Assembly: GCA_023362775.1 (NCBI GenBank)
Contig: JALMGJ010000006.1
Coordinates: 4,046,001 to 4,110,000 of the forward strand
Direction of reading: 5' to 3'
Origin: Charina bottae
Taxonomy: Eukaryota > Chordata > Lepidosauria > Squamata > Charinaidae
DNA: 64,000 bases
Positions 1 to 13,100 of this stretch are shown here, one piece after another. The position numbers and the translations under genes were made by a program. Numbering within the stretch: position 1 is the stretch's first letter; each line of letters begins with the position of its first letter. The notes beneath the pieces were generated by a model. The model was given only the letters and a program-made list of their open reading frames with translations, ran no database searches and was not told the origin of the DNA.

Positions 1-175
1 ACCTTTGTCATGAAGCATGCTGGCTTCCTTACGTGATCCAACTTAGGAAATAAACATGGAAGGCCACCATCCAAAGTCAGACCATTGGCATCTTGAGCCC
101 ATCACCGCTGACACCTGAGAAACCTTTTTCTTAAGGCTACCCACTCTGGGCTGCAAACATCCCAATTATCTTTGT

Positions 176-411
176 GTCTGTCTGTGCGCCTTTAAGTTCA
201 TATTGATTCCTGGTGACTGTCTGGACAAGACCCTGCAGTTTTCTTGGCAAGAGTTTTGGACATGGTTTGCCATTGCCTTCTTCCCAGGGCTGAGAGGGAG
301 GGACTGGCCCCAAGTCACCCAGCTGGCTTTGTGCCCAAGGCAAGACTAGAACTCACAGTCTCCTGGTTTGTAGCCTGGTGCCTTAACCACTACACCAAAC
401 TGACTCTCCAA
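176..411 (-). repeat. tRNA-derived SINE
   Basis: On the minus strand it starts with GTGTAGTGGTTAAGGC (A-box-like) and has a B-box-like GTTCTAGTC. The CTTGGGCCAGTCCCTCT-type body that follows is shared with copies near 20.0, 43.3, 54.3 and 58.1 kb. Confidence 0.65.
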
Positions 412-667
412 TGATCACTAGATGGCACCAAAGTCTTTTCTGTATCTCCTCGCTGCCATCTAATGGTCATCAGGATATTTTCAGCCTAAATCTAGGAGGC
501 CCCCTCCCCAGAATTTCTGGTAGGTGTTTCTCCAGCTGTATCCAGAGTTTCTAAGGACTTTCTGTGGACAAACCAGGTGCTCCACCACTGAATGGCACTC
601 TTTTTGAATAATTTTGCAAACCGCCCTGAATATAATTGGCCATTTGGTTCCTAACAATACTTTACTT

Positions 668-949
668 CAGTGGTCCCCAACCTTTCTGGCACCAGGGACT
701 GGTTGTGGAAGAAATTTTTTCCACGGATCGGGGGGGTGGGGTTTGCAGGCGGGAGCCAATCGCACACACCGGGGGGCGGGGTTTGCAAGCGGGAGCCAAT
801 CACGCGCACCGGGGGCAGGGTTTGCAGGTGGGAACCGATCGCACACACCGGGGGCGGGGTAACTGCACGCACCGGGGGGCGGGGTTTGCAGGAGGGAGCC
901 CTGCGGCCCACTTCCTAACAGGCCGTGGCCCACAGGCTGGGGACCCCTG
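668..949. mobile_element. hAT MITE with internal GC-box/CCAAT tandem units
   Basis: The termini are CAGTGGTCCCCAACC and GGGGACCCCTG, flanked by an exact 8-bp duplication, ctttactt (660-667 and 950-957). Inside are about four roughly 40-bp units with GGGCGGGGTTTGCA and GGAGCCAATC. Confidence 0.85.
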
Positions 950-978
950 CTTTACTTGACGGGCTGATTTCTACATAC

Positions 979-1107
979 CTTGCCCCAACTCCACTGCCTT
1001 CCAGATTATCTTGTATTTGGTAGCTGTCGGAACAGTGCTCCATGCGAGAGAGATGGAAGTGCTTGTATATGAGGTCACCTTGAAATTGGAGACATAACCC
1101 AGAGGAG
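979..1107 (-). CDS. FN3-5 first half (last exon in window)
   Basis: The acceptor is CACTTCCTTCACAG and the donor CAAG|GTATGT; 129 bp, phase 1 in and out, residues 597-639. It encodes PLGYVSNFKVTSYTSTSIS, LAWSTVP and KYKIIWK. The second half is not found between 1 and 978, so it should lie beyond the left edge. Confidence 0.82.
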
Positions 1108-4100
1108 CTGTGAAGGAAGTGCAAGAGACTCAGTCCTTTGTTACAACCCTAGACTTACCCTTTGTTACTCCAACTGAATTTGAGTAAAAACAAATAGTTC
1201 TCAGGAGAGAGTTCCAGGAGCATGCACAGAGTATTTCCCTTGTGTGACCTTCTGGGGTTGGCAATATGCTCTGAAGCACCTTGGTTGGAAATGGCTTTTG
1301 TTTGCTGATGAAAAACAAAGAATTGCATGAAATCCCTCTAAGTTTTATTTAAGATTTCTTTTTCTTGTGATTTGCAAGCAGATAAGAGTAGGGAGGAAAA
1401 TGCACACGCCTAGGAGAAGAATCTCTAGTGTTGGAGACGTTGTATTCAATATCACTGATGCAATGGTAACAGTTGGCTGTTGTATTGTGTCTCTCATCAA
1501 GATGGTCTGTCCTTGAGAAAGTTCAAAAGTCTGCCTCATATTCATAAGGTTGCACCTTGTAGCAATTCTGGATAAAACAGGCGAACCAGCCATCCTTCAA
1601 CAATTGAAAAGAGCATTTTGACCACCCAAGAGCCAGCTTGAACAATACATTAGAGCAGTGTTTCTTAACCTTGGCAACTTGAAGATGTGTGGACTTCAAC
1701 TCCCACAATATGCTTAACCAGGTTATTTAGAAACCTAGTGGATGGATGTGCACAAGCATAGGTAGTGTTAACCTAGGTTATTTGGGGGGCGGGGAAATAA
1801 TATTACCATTTGTGCAAACTGTTTAGTTAATTAGTGATTTAGTGTACTGATGTGGTGCATTCCGGCAAGGATACTGTTTCCCAGGGGGAGAGAGCATTCC
1901 AGACTGATAAGAGACTTCACAGCCCCGACTCTGTTGCTGGGAAGGTTAAGAAGTTCAAGGCAGCCCCTCCCTAGAGCCTTTGGAGTTATCACCTTCGGTT
2001 GGTTAGGCAGCTTTAGTCTGGCAAGATTCTGTTCATAGGGTAAGAGCAATAAAGGAGCTAGAGCTGGAAACCCTTCTCAGCGTGGTTCTTGTCCTCGATC
2101 GCCTGACAGCTGCGCCTTCCCAGGTATGGGTTAGTTCAGGATCAAGGTTATAAAACTATTTCAAACACTGATAAAGAATTTTAAATCCATTCTTTCACAT
2201 CAGCAGTATAAATCTGTCTCCGTGCAGGTAAAATAATTCTCCTGCCAACATTTTATTTATTCCTGCAATTGACAGGCCGCTCCTCCCTCCAGAAAGTCTC
2301 TAAGCATCTAAGAAAGAATGCAAAAGATCAGATACCTGTTGGGATTATTTCCTGGGAGAGAGAGAGAGACTTGCTCACCAAAGAGACACAGTCAAGCTGA
2401 AACGCATCACAGACTTCCTAAAAATGTTATCAAATACATTGTTTTGTGAAAATGAAAAGCGGTACCCATAGGTGTCTGTAGGAGGGGGCAAAAGATGAAG
2501 TGGGGGTCTCAAAGTCATGACGCAGAAGTAGGAAAGGTCTCAGCTTGTTTCAGGATGTTGGGACACTAACTATGTCAGTACGGGTAGGAACGGACACCAT
2601 CAAGTTTCGAATGAGAACTGATGCAGATTCCTTATAGTTGGAACATTGCAAGTCTCTGCAATAGGCTATTGGGGCCAGGATAACACAGACTGGTCTGCAA
2701 CTGGTAGACCTTGGTTGCCCTCAGAAGCTAAGCAGGGTCCACGCTGGTTAACACTTGGATGGGGGACCACCTGAGAATTCCAGGGCTGTTGGCGAGGCTG
2801 GGAAGTTGGGGAAAAAGTCACGGAAGAAGCCAATCAAACTACTTTGGTAACCTGCTGAGAAAACTGTAAGGTTGTAGTACTAAAGAGCTCAACTCAAGGA
2901 TGTCTTTACCATTAAGAGGTAGGAAGGATATTTGAGTTCTCCTGTGTTGCAAGTGAACTTACATGTCTTTGTAGTGATGGTGATCCCAGGACCTTCCACC
3001 AAGCCGAAAATGACGTAGAGTGAAATCACGTATTCGGTGTTATGAGCCAAGTTCCGCAGATGGTATGTGGTGGTAGAACTGTTCAGCGTAAGCTGACGTG
3101 GTTGGTCTCTCCTGAAAAACTCTACAAACATGCAGACTTTGTTCACACTACGCCACACTTTTGTTAAGCATGGTTCATTGAAGAAGCCACAACTGGCCAC
3201 GCCAAGTTGTGAACCACAGGTCACAAGCCATATTGGCTGGGCTCATGTGACGCACTACAGGTAGTCCTCGACTTATGACCGCAATTGGGACCGGAACTTC
3301 TGTCGCTAAGCAAGGTGGCTGTTAAGTGAGTCACGCCCGATTTTACAACCTTTTTGCCGTGGTTGTTAAGTGAATCACGTGATCGTTAAGCCAATCCAGC
3401 TTCCCCCATTGACTTTGCTTGTCAGAAGCCAGCTGGGAAGGTTGCAGATGGCGATCACATGATCCCGGGATGCTGCAACTGTCATAAATATATGCTGGTT
3501 GCCAAACGCCTGAATTCTGATCACGTGACCGCAGGGATGCTGCAACGGTCGTAAGTGCGAGGACTAGTCATAACTCACTTTGGTCATTAAATGAATGGTC
3601 GTAAGTTGAGGACTTACACCGTAAGTCAGGGTTTACAAGCTACAGTTCACAACATAAAGGCTGATTCTCAAATAAGTCAACTACATAATGACTTAGGGCA
3701 ATGAAGCAGGAAAATCTGAATCCACCTTGTCCTTTTCACCTACTTGTTTATGGACAGGAACATTTCCTGCTATCTCATGCATTCAAGGGATTATGGGAAA
3801 ATGAAGCCAATGAAGTAATTACTATAATGGTCCATCCACTATATCAAAGCTAAGACTGTATGTGCAATGGGAAAAAGATCTAGTTTCACTGGCTTCTCTC
3901 CGGCCACATGGGGCTGACCTATCAATTTCTATCCAACCTGAGTTGGCCAGACTGAACCTGGAACAGCGTTTCTCAGCCTTGGCAGCTTTAAGAAGGGTGG
4001 ACTTCAACTCCCAGAATTCCCCAGCCAGCATGACTTGAAGTCCACCCACCTTAAAGCTGCCAAGGTAGCTGTTCTAGGCGCAGCCTGACCAACTCAGAGT

Positions 4101-7100
4101 AGAGAGGAATTGGTAGTTCAGCCACATGCCGTATATTCTATGATTCTTTGATTCTGCAACAAATGCACCACTAGGTTTGTTCTCAGAAAGAAACCATGCA
4201 CACATACAGTGAAAGGAGATTGCCAAGGTGTTCAGGCTAAGGATGATGGAACTTGAAGTCCCACACTGCAATAGCACACCAGGTTGGGAAAGGTTCAATC
4301 AATAGCTTTATTACAGTCATAGACCAGTACAATTGAAAGTGCACCACATATGTCCGATAAAAATTCTCAAATATAATAAAAAGATAACATCCATATCATA
4401 GTTAATTTAACAGACTAGCTGTCATTTATACCTAAGTTCAAAAAAGCGGCCTATATTGCAGTATATTAATACTCCTTAAGTTGTAACATCCTATAGTTAT
4501 CAATTATGGACTACTAAAACTAAGTGATTAATATCTGAACTTTAAGTACATAAATTATGTAAAAATGTTTCCGCTAAGTTATTCACCAAGTTTCGACGAA
4601 TCTTTACTGCTGCTGCGCAGAATCTAGCTACCTGCGCTGTGACTGTAAACCGTTCATCTTTGAACAGAAACTGAAGATAGTCAGTGTCGGAGTGGCCAGG
4701 ATAATCGGGGAAATGGTTGGTTAAGCTACAAAAAAGAAAGTTTCTTGATGAAAAACCGGGACCCTTTGCTCGAGTCCTTCTCTTACCTGGAGTCGGACCC
4801 CATATTAATCGATACCCAGTCGCTCCCGCAACAGAATTCCAGAGAACCAGGACAGAGTTTACTGTAACCTCGGTTGCCTTCAGAATCCGCACAGCACTCG
4901 AGGACACTGAAATGCAAGGAACAGAGAGAGCCCCCCCCCCTCTTGTACTAGCCGGGCTGCTGCATCCAGACAACCCTCTAAGCGTGGATCCTGCATTAAC
5001 CCATGTTCTGGATCTACGCACTCAGCTGAAGCCTAACCTGCCCCAATAGGCCAGGTCACACAACATACGAAGCAACTAAAAGAATCCAAACAAGTTGAGC
5101 ATGAATCAAGCTTGGTAGGTTGTACAAATGCAGCTTCCAAGTCTTCAAGAAAGCTGGTGAAGCTTGTGTAAAACGAAAGAAAAATAGACTCTGTAGATTT
5201 ACAGAAATAATACGTGATCGGGGAAGGTAGGTGGACAATTACTTACGGGTTGTCATTTTTGCTGTTACTACTGGTCCCTCAACGGCTCCAAATACTGGAT
5301 TCAGGGTAACAATATATTCCATAGCAGGTTGGAGCCCTTGAATTCTGTAGTGGTTGTAAGAGCCACCCAGGTTCACGTTCTGGACGTTGCCTTCTGCAAC
5401 CAAGAGGAGATCTGAGTCAAGGGCTGGGGCTCCATAGGGCTAGAACCTGGGCTAGGACTCGATTTGAATTGTGGGACCTGCACAACACATGCAGAAACGG
5501 GGCACGGCTTGCTTGCACAGCCAAGGCCCCCATTTTGACTTTTTTGACAAACATGCACGCACACACACACACACACACGTGCACGTGTGCAAATGCCCCT
5601 GGAACTCAGGTTGAATCTTTGCCAGCAAAGATCCAAGTCAAATCCTTGGTGTCTCTGGCTAAAAGATCTGGAAGCCGCTGATCAACAATTGTCTGTTTGA
5701 GGCCTGCCAGTCAAAGCAGGCACAGAAAAGTCTGAATGGGAAGTGGTTGGAATCATTTGTAGCAGCATTAGAGATGTTTGGCTGATCTCAGAAAAGCAAG
5801 CAGGATCAGATCTGGTTCATACTTGGATGGGACACCACCAGGAAATCCTATGGCTGTTGGCCAACAAGACCAAGGAAAATTTTAAAAATCCCGAAAGATT
5901 GCTGCCAAGAAAGCTACCTTAAATCTGCCACTAGAGGGCGCTCTGGCCCTACAGTATTTTATTCATCACACCAACCTCAGAACTTCTGTCCTCCTATACA
6001 AAAGCTCTTCATTACTATCTTACCCTTCTAGCCTACTTTTCGAAATCTCTTCTCTACCACAAACTTTCTTGCCCATACCAGAATGTACTAAGCATCTACG
6101 TGGCACGGAGGTTAAACAAAACAAATTGTGAGTTTTGTATAAAGCATTGATTTACAAAGCTTCCTGTGCTGCTGACTACCAGTTATTAAAACCAGTTAAA
6201 ATCACCATGGGGAAAAAATGTTTTAAAAAGAGGATTTTAAGGCCTTTTGAAAAGCAAGCAGAGATTTGAAAGGAGTCCCTGGCCAGTGGTAGGCAAGCCT
6301 CCTCAGATGATCTCAGTGACCTGGAGGGATCCCACAAAGAGTTTCCCTCACGTAGCTGAGACCCAAGGCTTAAGTTCTTCCAGGGACTAACTGGGCTGCT
6401 AAATTCTGGATCATCTGAAGGATCTGGACCGGAATGCACGAATGCACCACCAAGCACGTGGCACCATCCCATCATCCCTCAAGGATGAGTTCGCCATCCT
6501 TTGGGCCCATCTGCAGGGCAGCCTTAAGCAGCCAGGAGGGACAGGAGGCTAGCATACTGTATAGGTGACCCCTAACAGCTCTGAAATCCCTGCCCACTTC
6601 ATTAACAGAGCATGAGCCTGCCCCAGCCGCTTCAGTAGGACTTCCCAGCTGAGTCCAACTTGCAGAGGATCTGAGCTATTTTATCCATCAGATATTACAT
6701 CAATATAATGGTGAGGCAAGAGACGATGGCTGATCCCAACATCAAGTTAAGTCGTGGTCTGATTAGTTATGCTTCACTGAGTAAGCTACACCTGGCTGGG
6801 TTTGAACAACTCATTAAGCCCTAAACCCCGGTTTACAACCACTACAGCAGGGACCACACAGCACATAACAACAGTCTTCTCCAACTTGCAAATGTGTAGA
6901 CTACAAGTAGAATTCTCTACAATGGCCAATCTGGCTGGGGAATTCTTGGACTTAAGTCCACACATCTGGAGGATGCCAGCATGGGGATTGTTCTGCTAGG
7001 CCAATCATAATAACCAATGTACAGGTAGTCCTCACTTAACAACCATTCATTTAGTGATGGTTCGGACTTACGATGGTGCTGAAAAAAATGACTTATGACC

Positions 7101-10100
7101 GGTCCTCACACTTATGACCATTGCGCGGCCCCACAGTCACATGATCACAATTTGGGCACTTGGCAACTGGTTCGCATTTATGACTGTCACAGCATCCCGT
7201 GGTCATGTGATCACCATTTTCTACTATCTCAGTTGGCTTCGGGCAAGCAAAATCAATGGGGAACTGTGTGATTCGCTTAATGACCATGTGGTTTGCTTAA
7301 CACCTGCAGTGATTCGCTTAACGACTGCTGCAAAAAAGGTCGTAAAATCAAGTCAGATTTGCTTAATGACCACTTTGCTTAGCAACTGAAATTCTGGGCC
7401 CAATTGTGGTTGTTAAGCAAGGACTACCTGTATGGCTAAGAGTGATAGGTGAATCATATCTGTAGTTGGACAAGCCTTCCATGCAATCATTAGTACATAC
7501 CTTTCCAAACTGTGTCGCGATACTTTAGTGTGTTGCAACACACAGTTTAGTGTGTCGCGGCACAACCCGGAAGTGGACGTGCACAGTGGCGGCGCAGGGG
7601 CGCGCGCACAGCGGCGGTGTGCATGGTGGCAGCAGCAGCGGCGACGGCAGCGGTGCGCCATCAGCGCTTCCACGTTTTAGCGGAAAACACGAGGCCACCG
7701 CTGCTGCCGCCGCCGTACACACCCCCGCCACCATGCGCGCTGCCACACCGCCACCACAGCCACTGCCACCATTGGTGTGTCGCCAACGGCGGCAGTTTGG
7801 AAAGCACTGCATTAGTATATTAACCATCATCTCAACTTCCTTAACAAACAGGAACTAAAACCTTTCTCCATGACAGGAGAGTTTCCTACGCAGGTGAGGA
7901 AGCCCAAAATTGCTGCAAGGTTGTTGCTCAGTGATTAAGGCTGTGACAATCTGCTAGTTGAGGCTAAAATGGAGTTGGGTTGTAGTTTGTGGCTCGCTGT
8001 GTTGTGAACTTTTCACACAACAAGCAAAGGCAACAGCGGAGTTCCCTCTACACCAAAGTCGGATCCTGTTTGGGCTCTGGGTGAGGAACGCAGCAACTGT
8101 GCTTTATAAACTGGATTCCGGATTTAGCACAGTCAGTAGGAACAGAGCCATCAGTAGAAGACACAGTGACTTCATGTATGTCATGACATCATCATACGAG
8201 TGACCTCATGCCAATCAGGACGTGGTGCAAATGATGTGAACTGTGCAATGGCCCAGGAAAGCTGATTGGAATTCTCTGGATTTGAAAAAAGGGAAGGTGG
8301 CAAATCCTTTCCCAATCATGACTAATGTGTGGAAATAGAAAAAAGCAGTTTCGGTGAAGTAGAGAGAGTTACCTTCCTTTACTTGGCATTCTCCAAACGA
8401 ACATGTATATTCCTTCATATTTTTACATTTCGATTGATTTATACGGTTGCCCATCTCACAACTCGGGGGGGAGGGGCTAACAAGATTAAAATCTCAGGAA
8501 AACAAAGCCAAAAATAATAACAACAAATATACGTATATCGTGGCAGCTGAGGACAGCAAGAATCTCAACAATACCCTCGTCTCATGGGTCCCATCCCGAC
8601 CCCCACCACCGTGTTTTCAAGGCCTTATAAAATGCCAGCTGGGTCTTCAGGGGGTCTGCTGTTCCAGAGGGCAGGTGTCTATTTTATAAGCACATTTGCT
8701 TGACTCCACTGATGTTTTATGTGCACATTCATCCGTGTACTAAAGTTGTGTTCACAGAATCGTGGAATTGGGAGGTACTTTAGAGATCATCTAGTCCAAC
8801 CTCCCTGCTTAATGCAAGGTCCATTAAAGCATCTCTGACAGATGGCCATTCAGGCTCTGTTTGAAGCACTCCTGCAAAGTGTAACTCACCACTTCATGTG
8901 GCTGCCTGTTCCACCAGCTGACAGCTCGTACAGTCAGGAAGTTCCCCTTAACATCTAGTATGAACCTTCTTCCTTGTACTTTCAACCCCATGGTTCTGAT
9001 CCTGCCTCCTGGGGCAACAGAGCAGGGGTCCCCAACCTTTTTGGAGCCAGGGACCGGTTTCAAAAGATTATTTTTCTGCACACCAGGGGGGGGGGGGGGG
9101 GGGCTTCCAGAATTTCCGCGGACCAGGGGGGTGGGGTTTGTGGGCGGGAGCCAATCGCGCACACTGGTGGGGTTGCGGGCAGGAGCCAATCACAAGCACT
9201 GGGGGCGGGGTTTGTGGGTGGGAGCCAATCGCACACACTGGGGGGGTTGCGGGCAGGAGCCAATCACAAGCACCGGGGGCGGGGTTTGTGGGCGGGAGCC
9301 AATCGCACACACTGGTGGGGTTGCGGGCAGGAGCCAATCACAAGCACTGGGGGCGGGGTTTGCGGGCGGGAGCCAATCGCGCAGAAGGGGGCGGGGTTTG
9401 CGGGCGGGAGCCAGGTTGGGGACCCCTGCAATAGAGCATAAGTCTATTCCTTCTTCCATGTGACAGCCCTTCAGAAGTTTGACGACTGCTATCATATCTC
9501 CCCTTAGTCACCTCTGCTGAGAGCTAAACATGCCCACGTTCTTTAACTGTTCCTCATACGGCTTGGTTTCGACCATCTTGAAAGCCCTCCTCTGAACCCA
9601 GCCCAGGTGTTCACACAACACGCTTAACCGACCAGTTACAATCCTTTCCAGCTATGCAGGACCAAAACAGATGGACATTCCTCCCGCCTTCTAGGGAAAG
9701 GGCTAGCAATATCTCCCCTGTATCAGAAGGTAATTAGGAAGAGGATCAAAGGCATCAAAAAGGGGCTAGAATACATATATCCAGTTTCTAAGATTCTGTA
9801 ACCTAACCTTATTTTTCTCCTCGAAATAAGTTTGACTAATGAGAGAGTGAGAATCCAGCTTCCCTGGCTGTGGTCCATCGTTAGGGGCTTCACAAAAGAT
9901 GGTCTACCTGAAGATCGCCAGCTGAGTCTGTACCCTGTTGCTCCCCTGACCTGGGTCCATCTAGCTTGGACAGTATGAGTTGTTCCATTCTGGATCGAGA
10001 TGCTGCCCACTGGGGACAGCTTCACTGCAAGAGAACAAAGAAGGATGGTGTGAAGAACTGGGTGCATTGATCAACCTGGGCCAACCGGATGTCCTCCAAG

Positions 10101-13100
10101 TTGTCTTGAACTACCTGCAGCAGCCAGTAAGCCTGCCTGAAGCAGCTTGGATTTGCTTCGATGAAACGACATATGCCATGGAGTGATATACAGGTAGTCC
10201 TTGACTTATGACCATTCGTTTAGCAACCGTTTGAAGTTACGGTAAAGGTAAAGGTAAAGGTTTTCCCCTGCACAGTCGAGTCCGACTCTAGGGGGCGGTG
10301 CTCATCTCCGTTTCTTAGCCGAAGAGCCAGCGCTGTCCGAAGACGCTTCCGCGGTCATGTGGCCGCATGACGCGTGCGGAACGCTGTTACCTACCCACCA
10401 AAGTGGTGCCTATTCATCTACTTGCATTTGCATGCTTTCGAATTGCTAGGTTGGCAAGAGTTGGGGCGAGTGCGGGAGCTCACTCCGTCACGCGGCGCTC
10501 GGGTCTCAAACTGCCAACCTTCCGATCGACAAGCCTGGCGTCTTAACCACTGAGCCATCGCGACCCCTTTTTGAAGTTACGACAGCGCTGGAAAAACAAC
10601 CGGTCCTCGCACTTATGACTGTAGCAGCTTCCCTGCGGTCACGTGATCAAAATTCAGGCGCTTGGCAACCAGCATGTATTTACGACAGTTGCAGCGTCCT
10701 GGGGTCACGTGATTGCCATTTGCAACCTTCCCAGCCGGCTTCCGACAAGCAAAGCCAATAGGGAAAGCCGGATTCGCTTAACAACCATGTGATTCGCTTA
10801 ATGACCATTGCAAAAAGGGTCATTAAATCGGTGTGACTCACTTAGCGATGGAAGTTCTGGTACCAATTGTGGTCGTAAGTCAAGGACGACCTGTAATTCT
10901 CTTCACTGAAGCAAAGAAGTGACTCAGTTCACCTTGATGAAGCAATTCAGGCGGCCTCAGACTACTTTGGGCCAGACCATCAGGAGAAGACTCCTCCGCC
11001 TTCTTCTCCAGCACTGGCCAAAATACTCCTAGGCTGGGTGGCCCTGGTTCTGGGGCTCCCTGCATCATGAGTCAAAAAACCACCCCACCTGGAAGACCTG
11101 AAAAGAGTGCAACGTCTGGTGAACGGTTGAACAGGTGAACTCTGTGGCACCTGTCTCCACTCTTGGACCTCTGAACAACAAAAGACAAGTAATGCCCTTG
11201 CAAGTTGAGGAAACCTAGGAGATGCCTAAAGTTGCTGCATGCAGGTGGGTGATGAGGAGGAGGAGGACAACTATTAGCTATGTGCATCTTCTTTCAAAAC
11301 AGTATGTGAAGAACAAAGGAAGTTAGAGAACTTACAAGTTCTGCCAGTGGTTGACACTGGTTTGCTTGGCCCCTCTGCATAGACAGCATAAATGCCGATT
11401 GTATAGTCTTGATCCTCCTGCAAATTCTCAAGGACATGCAAGGAAGTCTCCCTGCTCAGATTCTCCTCTGTGGTCTTCGCAGGACCATTTGCTGCATCAG
11501 AGACAGCAACAGAAGCGAGTGAGTGAAATTTGCAGCAGGACCACCAAAACGCTATTTGCTTAACATACCTTTCAAATGCAAGATGCTGGATCCGGCATTC
11601 TAAACACCAAACAATTCTACTCTTGGGACTTCTGAACTTCCCAGGATTTACCAGATTATAGTATTTCCACTGAGACTCCTGTAGCGATGACCTGTATGTT
11701 GTCTAGATCCAGAGCCTGGTAGCACCTTGAAGATTAGCCAGCTTGAAAATTTATACCCTAATAAAGTTGGTTGGTGCTACTAGACACCATATCTACGTTG
11801 TTGCCTATGTGGCTCTTCCTGCTTTGATGCTATGCTGGTTAAAGGTAAAGGTACCCCCCGCACATTTGTGCAGTCGTGTCCGGCTCTAGGGGCCGGTGCT
11901 CATCTCTGTTTGTTAGCCAAAGAGCCAGCGTTGTCCGAAGACGCTTCCACGGTCATGTGGCCAGCATGACGCACACGGAACGCTGTTACCTTCCCACCGA
12001 AGTGGTACCTATTCATCTACTTGCATTTGCATGCTTTCGAATTGCTAGGTTGGCAAGAGCTGGAGCTAGTGCAGGAGCTCACTCTGCACGCAGGGCTAGG
12101 GATTCGAACCTCCGAACTTGCAATCTTCTGATCAACAAGCCTGGCGTCTTACCCGCTGAGCCACCACGCATGCTGGTTAGGTTTCAATATTTACATTTAT
12201 TTTCCCTCTTACGGTAAGACATCAGAACCCAAACCATCTCTAGAGCAAGAACAGAGAACATCTCAATTCACCTCCAGCCCATAGACCAAAACTGGCTTCT
12301 CCTGAGATTCTTCTTTCCCCACAGAGGTCTCAAGGAGAAGTTTAACCAATTCCTAACCCCTAAACAAAAGCTTAATTTCTTGATAAATCTGTTCAGATTG
12401 TAGTGCTAGGCATACTTTGCCTTCAAATTATTAACACCCTTCCATAGAATAGGGTTGATTAGAACTGTCGAGAGAAAAATACTCTAAGCACTTGTCCCAG
12501 GTCTACCCAGAAAGAGGGAAATGGTTGTGCTAATCCAGCATGTTTTATAAACTCATCATCTTCCCAAATAAGGTGTTAGAATTTCAAGACAAATTTCATC
12601 TCACAAACGTCTAGCCGGGTTTCAGCTGCTTGACTTACATTTTGCAATGTAGATCTTGTAGCCCTTCAGCTTCCCTAAAGGAGGGGTCCAAGCCACCTTG
12701 AGTCTAAACAGACCTTCTTCTGTGACCCGGAAATTGGTCACTGGAGGTAGAGAGGCTTGAAGGTAACAGAAGAGTGAGAGATAATCAAAATCAAAATCAA
12801 AAAAATCAACATCAACATCAACATCAACATCAACATTGGTGTCTACAACAAAGCAGCACTCTCCTGCAGTGACATCACAGTGAACTCCCTTCATTATATG
12901 CCAGTGTTGTGATGCCACTGTGGGATGGAGTTTGCCTAATGACATCATGGTACATGCACAGATACCACAAAAGCACATCTTGTTCCTTGCTTGCTGGCAA
13001 AAAACAGGCCAGCTGACTTGTTTTCTGCTGGCAATTGCCAATTATTGGCTGACAGCAGATCAACTGCAGCCTACTGCTGCTACTGGCCAGTTTTTTGTTA

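Noticed and set aside
1345..1593. Minus-strand frame with a hydrophobic carboxyl segment
   Set aside because: It does not match the collagen exons, has no homologous context, and is too short to call as a gene or retroviral remnant.
2713..2793. 5S rRNA gene
   Set aside because: Only the 3' two-thirds is present, with substitutions; other scattered fragments show it is a dispersed SINE.
7413..7858. Arg/Ala/Pro-rich frames on both strands
   Set aside because: They lie within the CpG-rich hAT MITE at 7496-7809 with an exact 8-bp duplication.
9110..9420. CRISPR-like array of regular repeats
   Set aside because: The units are contiguous without unique spacers and lie inside a hAT element in vertebrate DNA.
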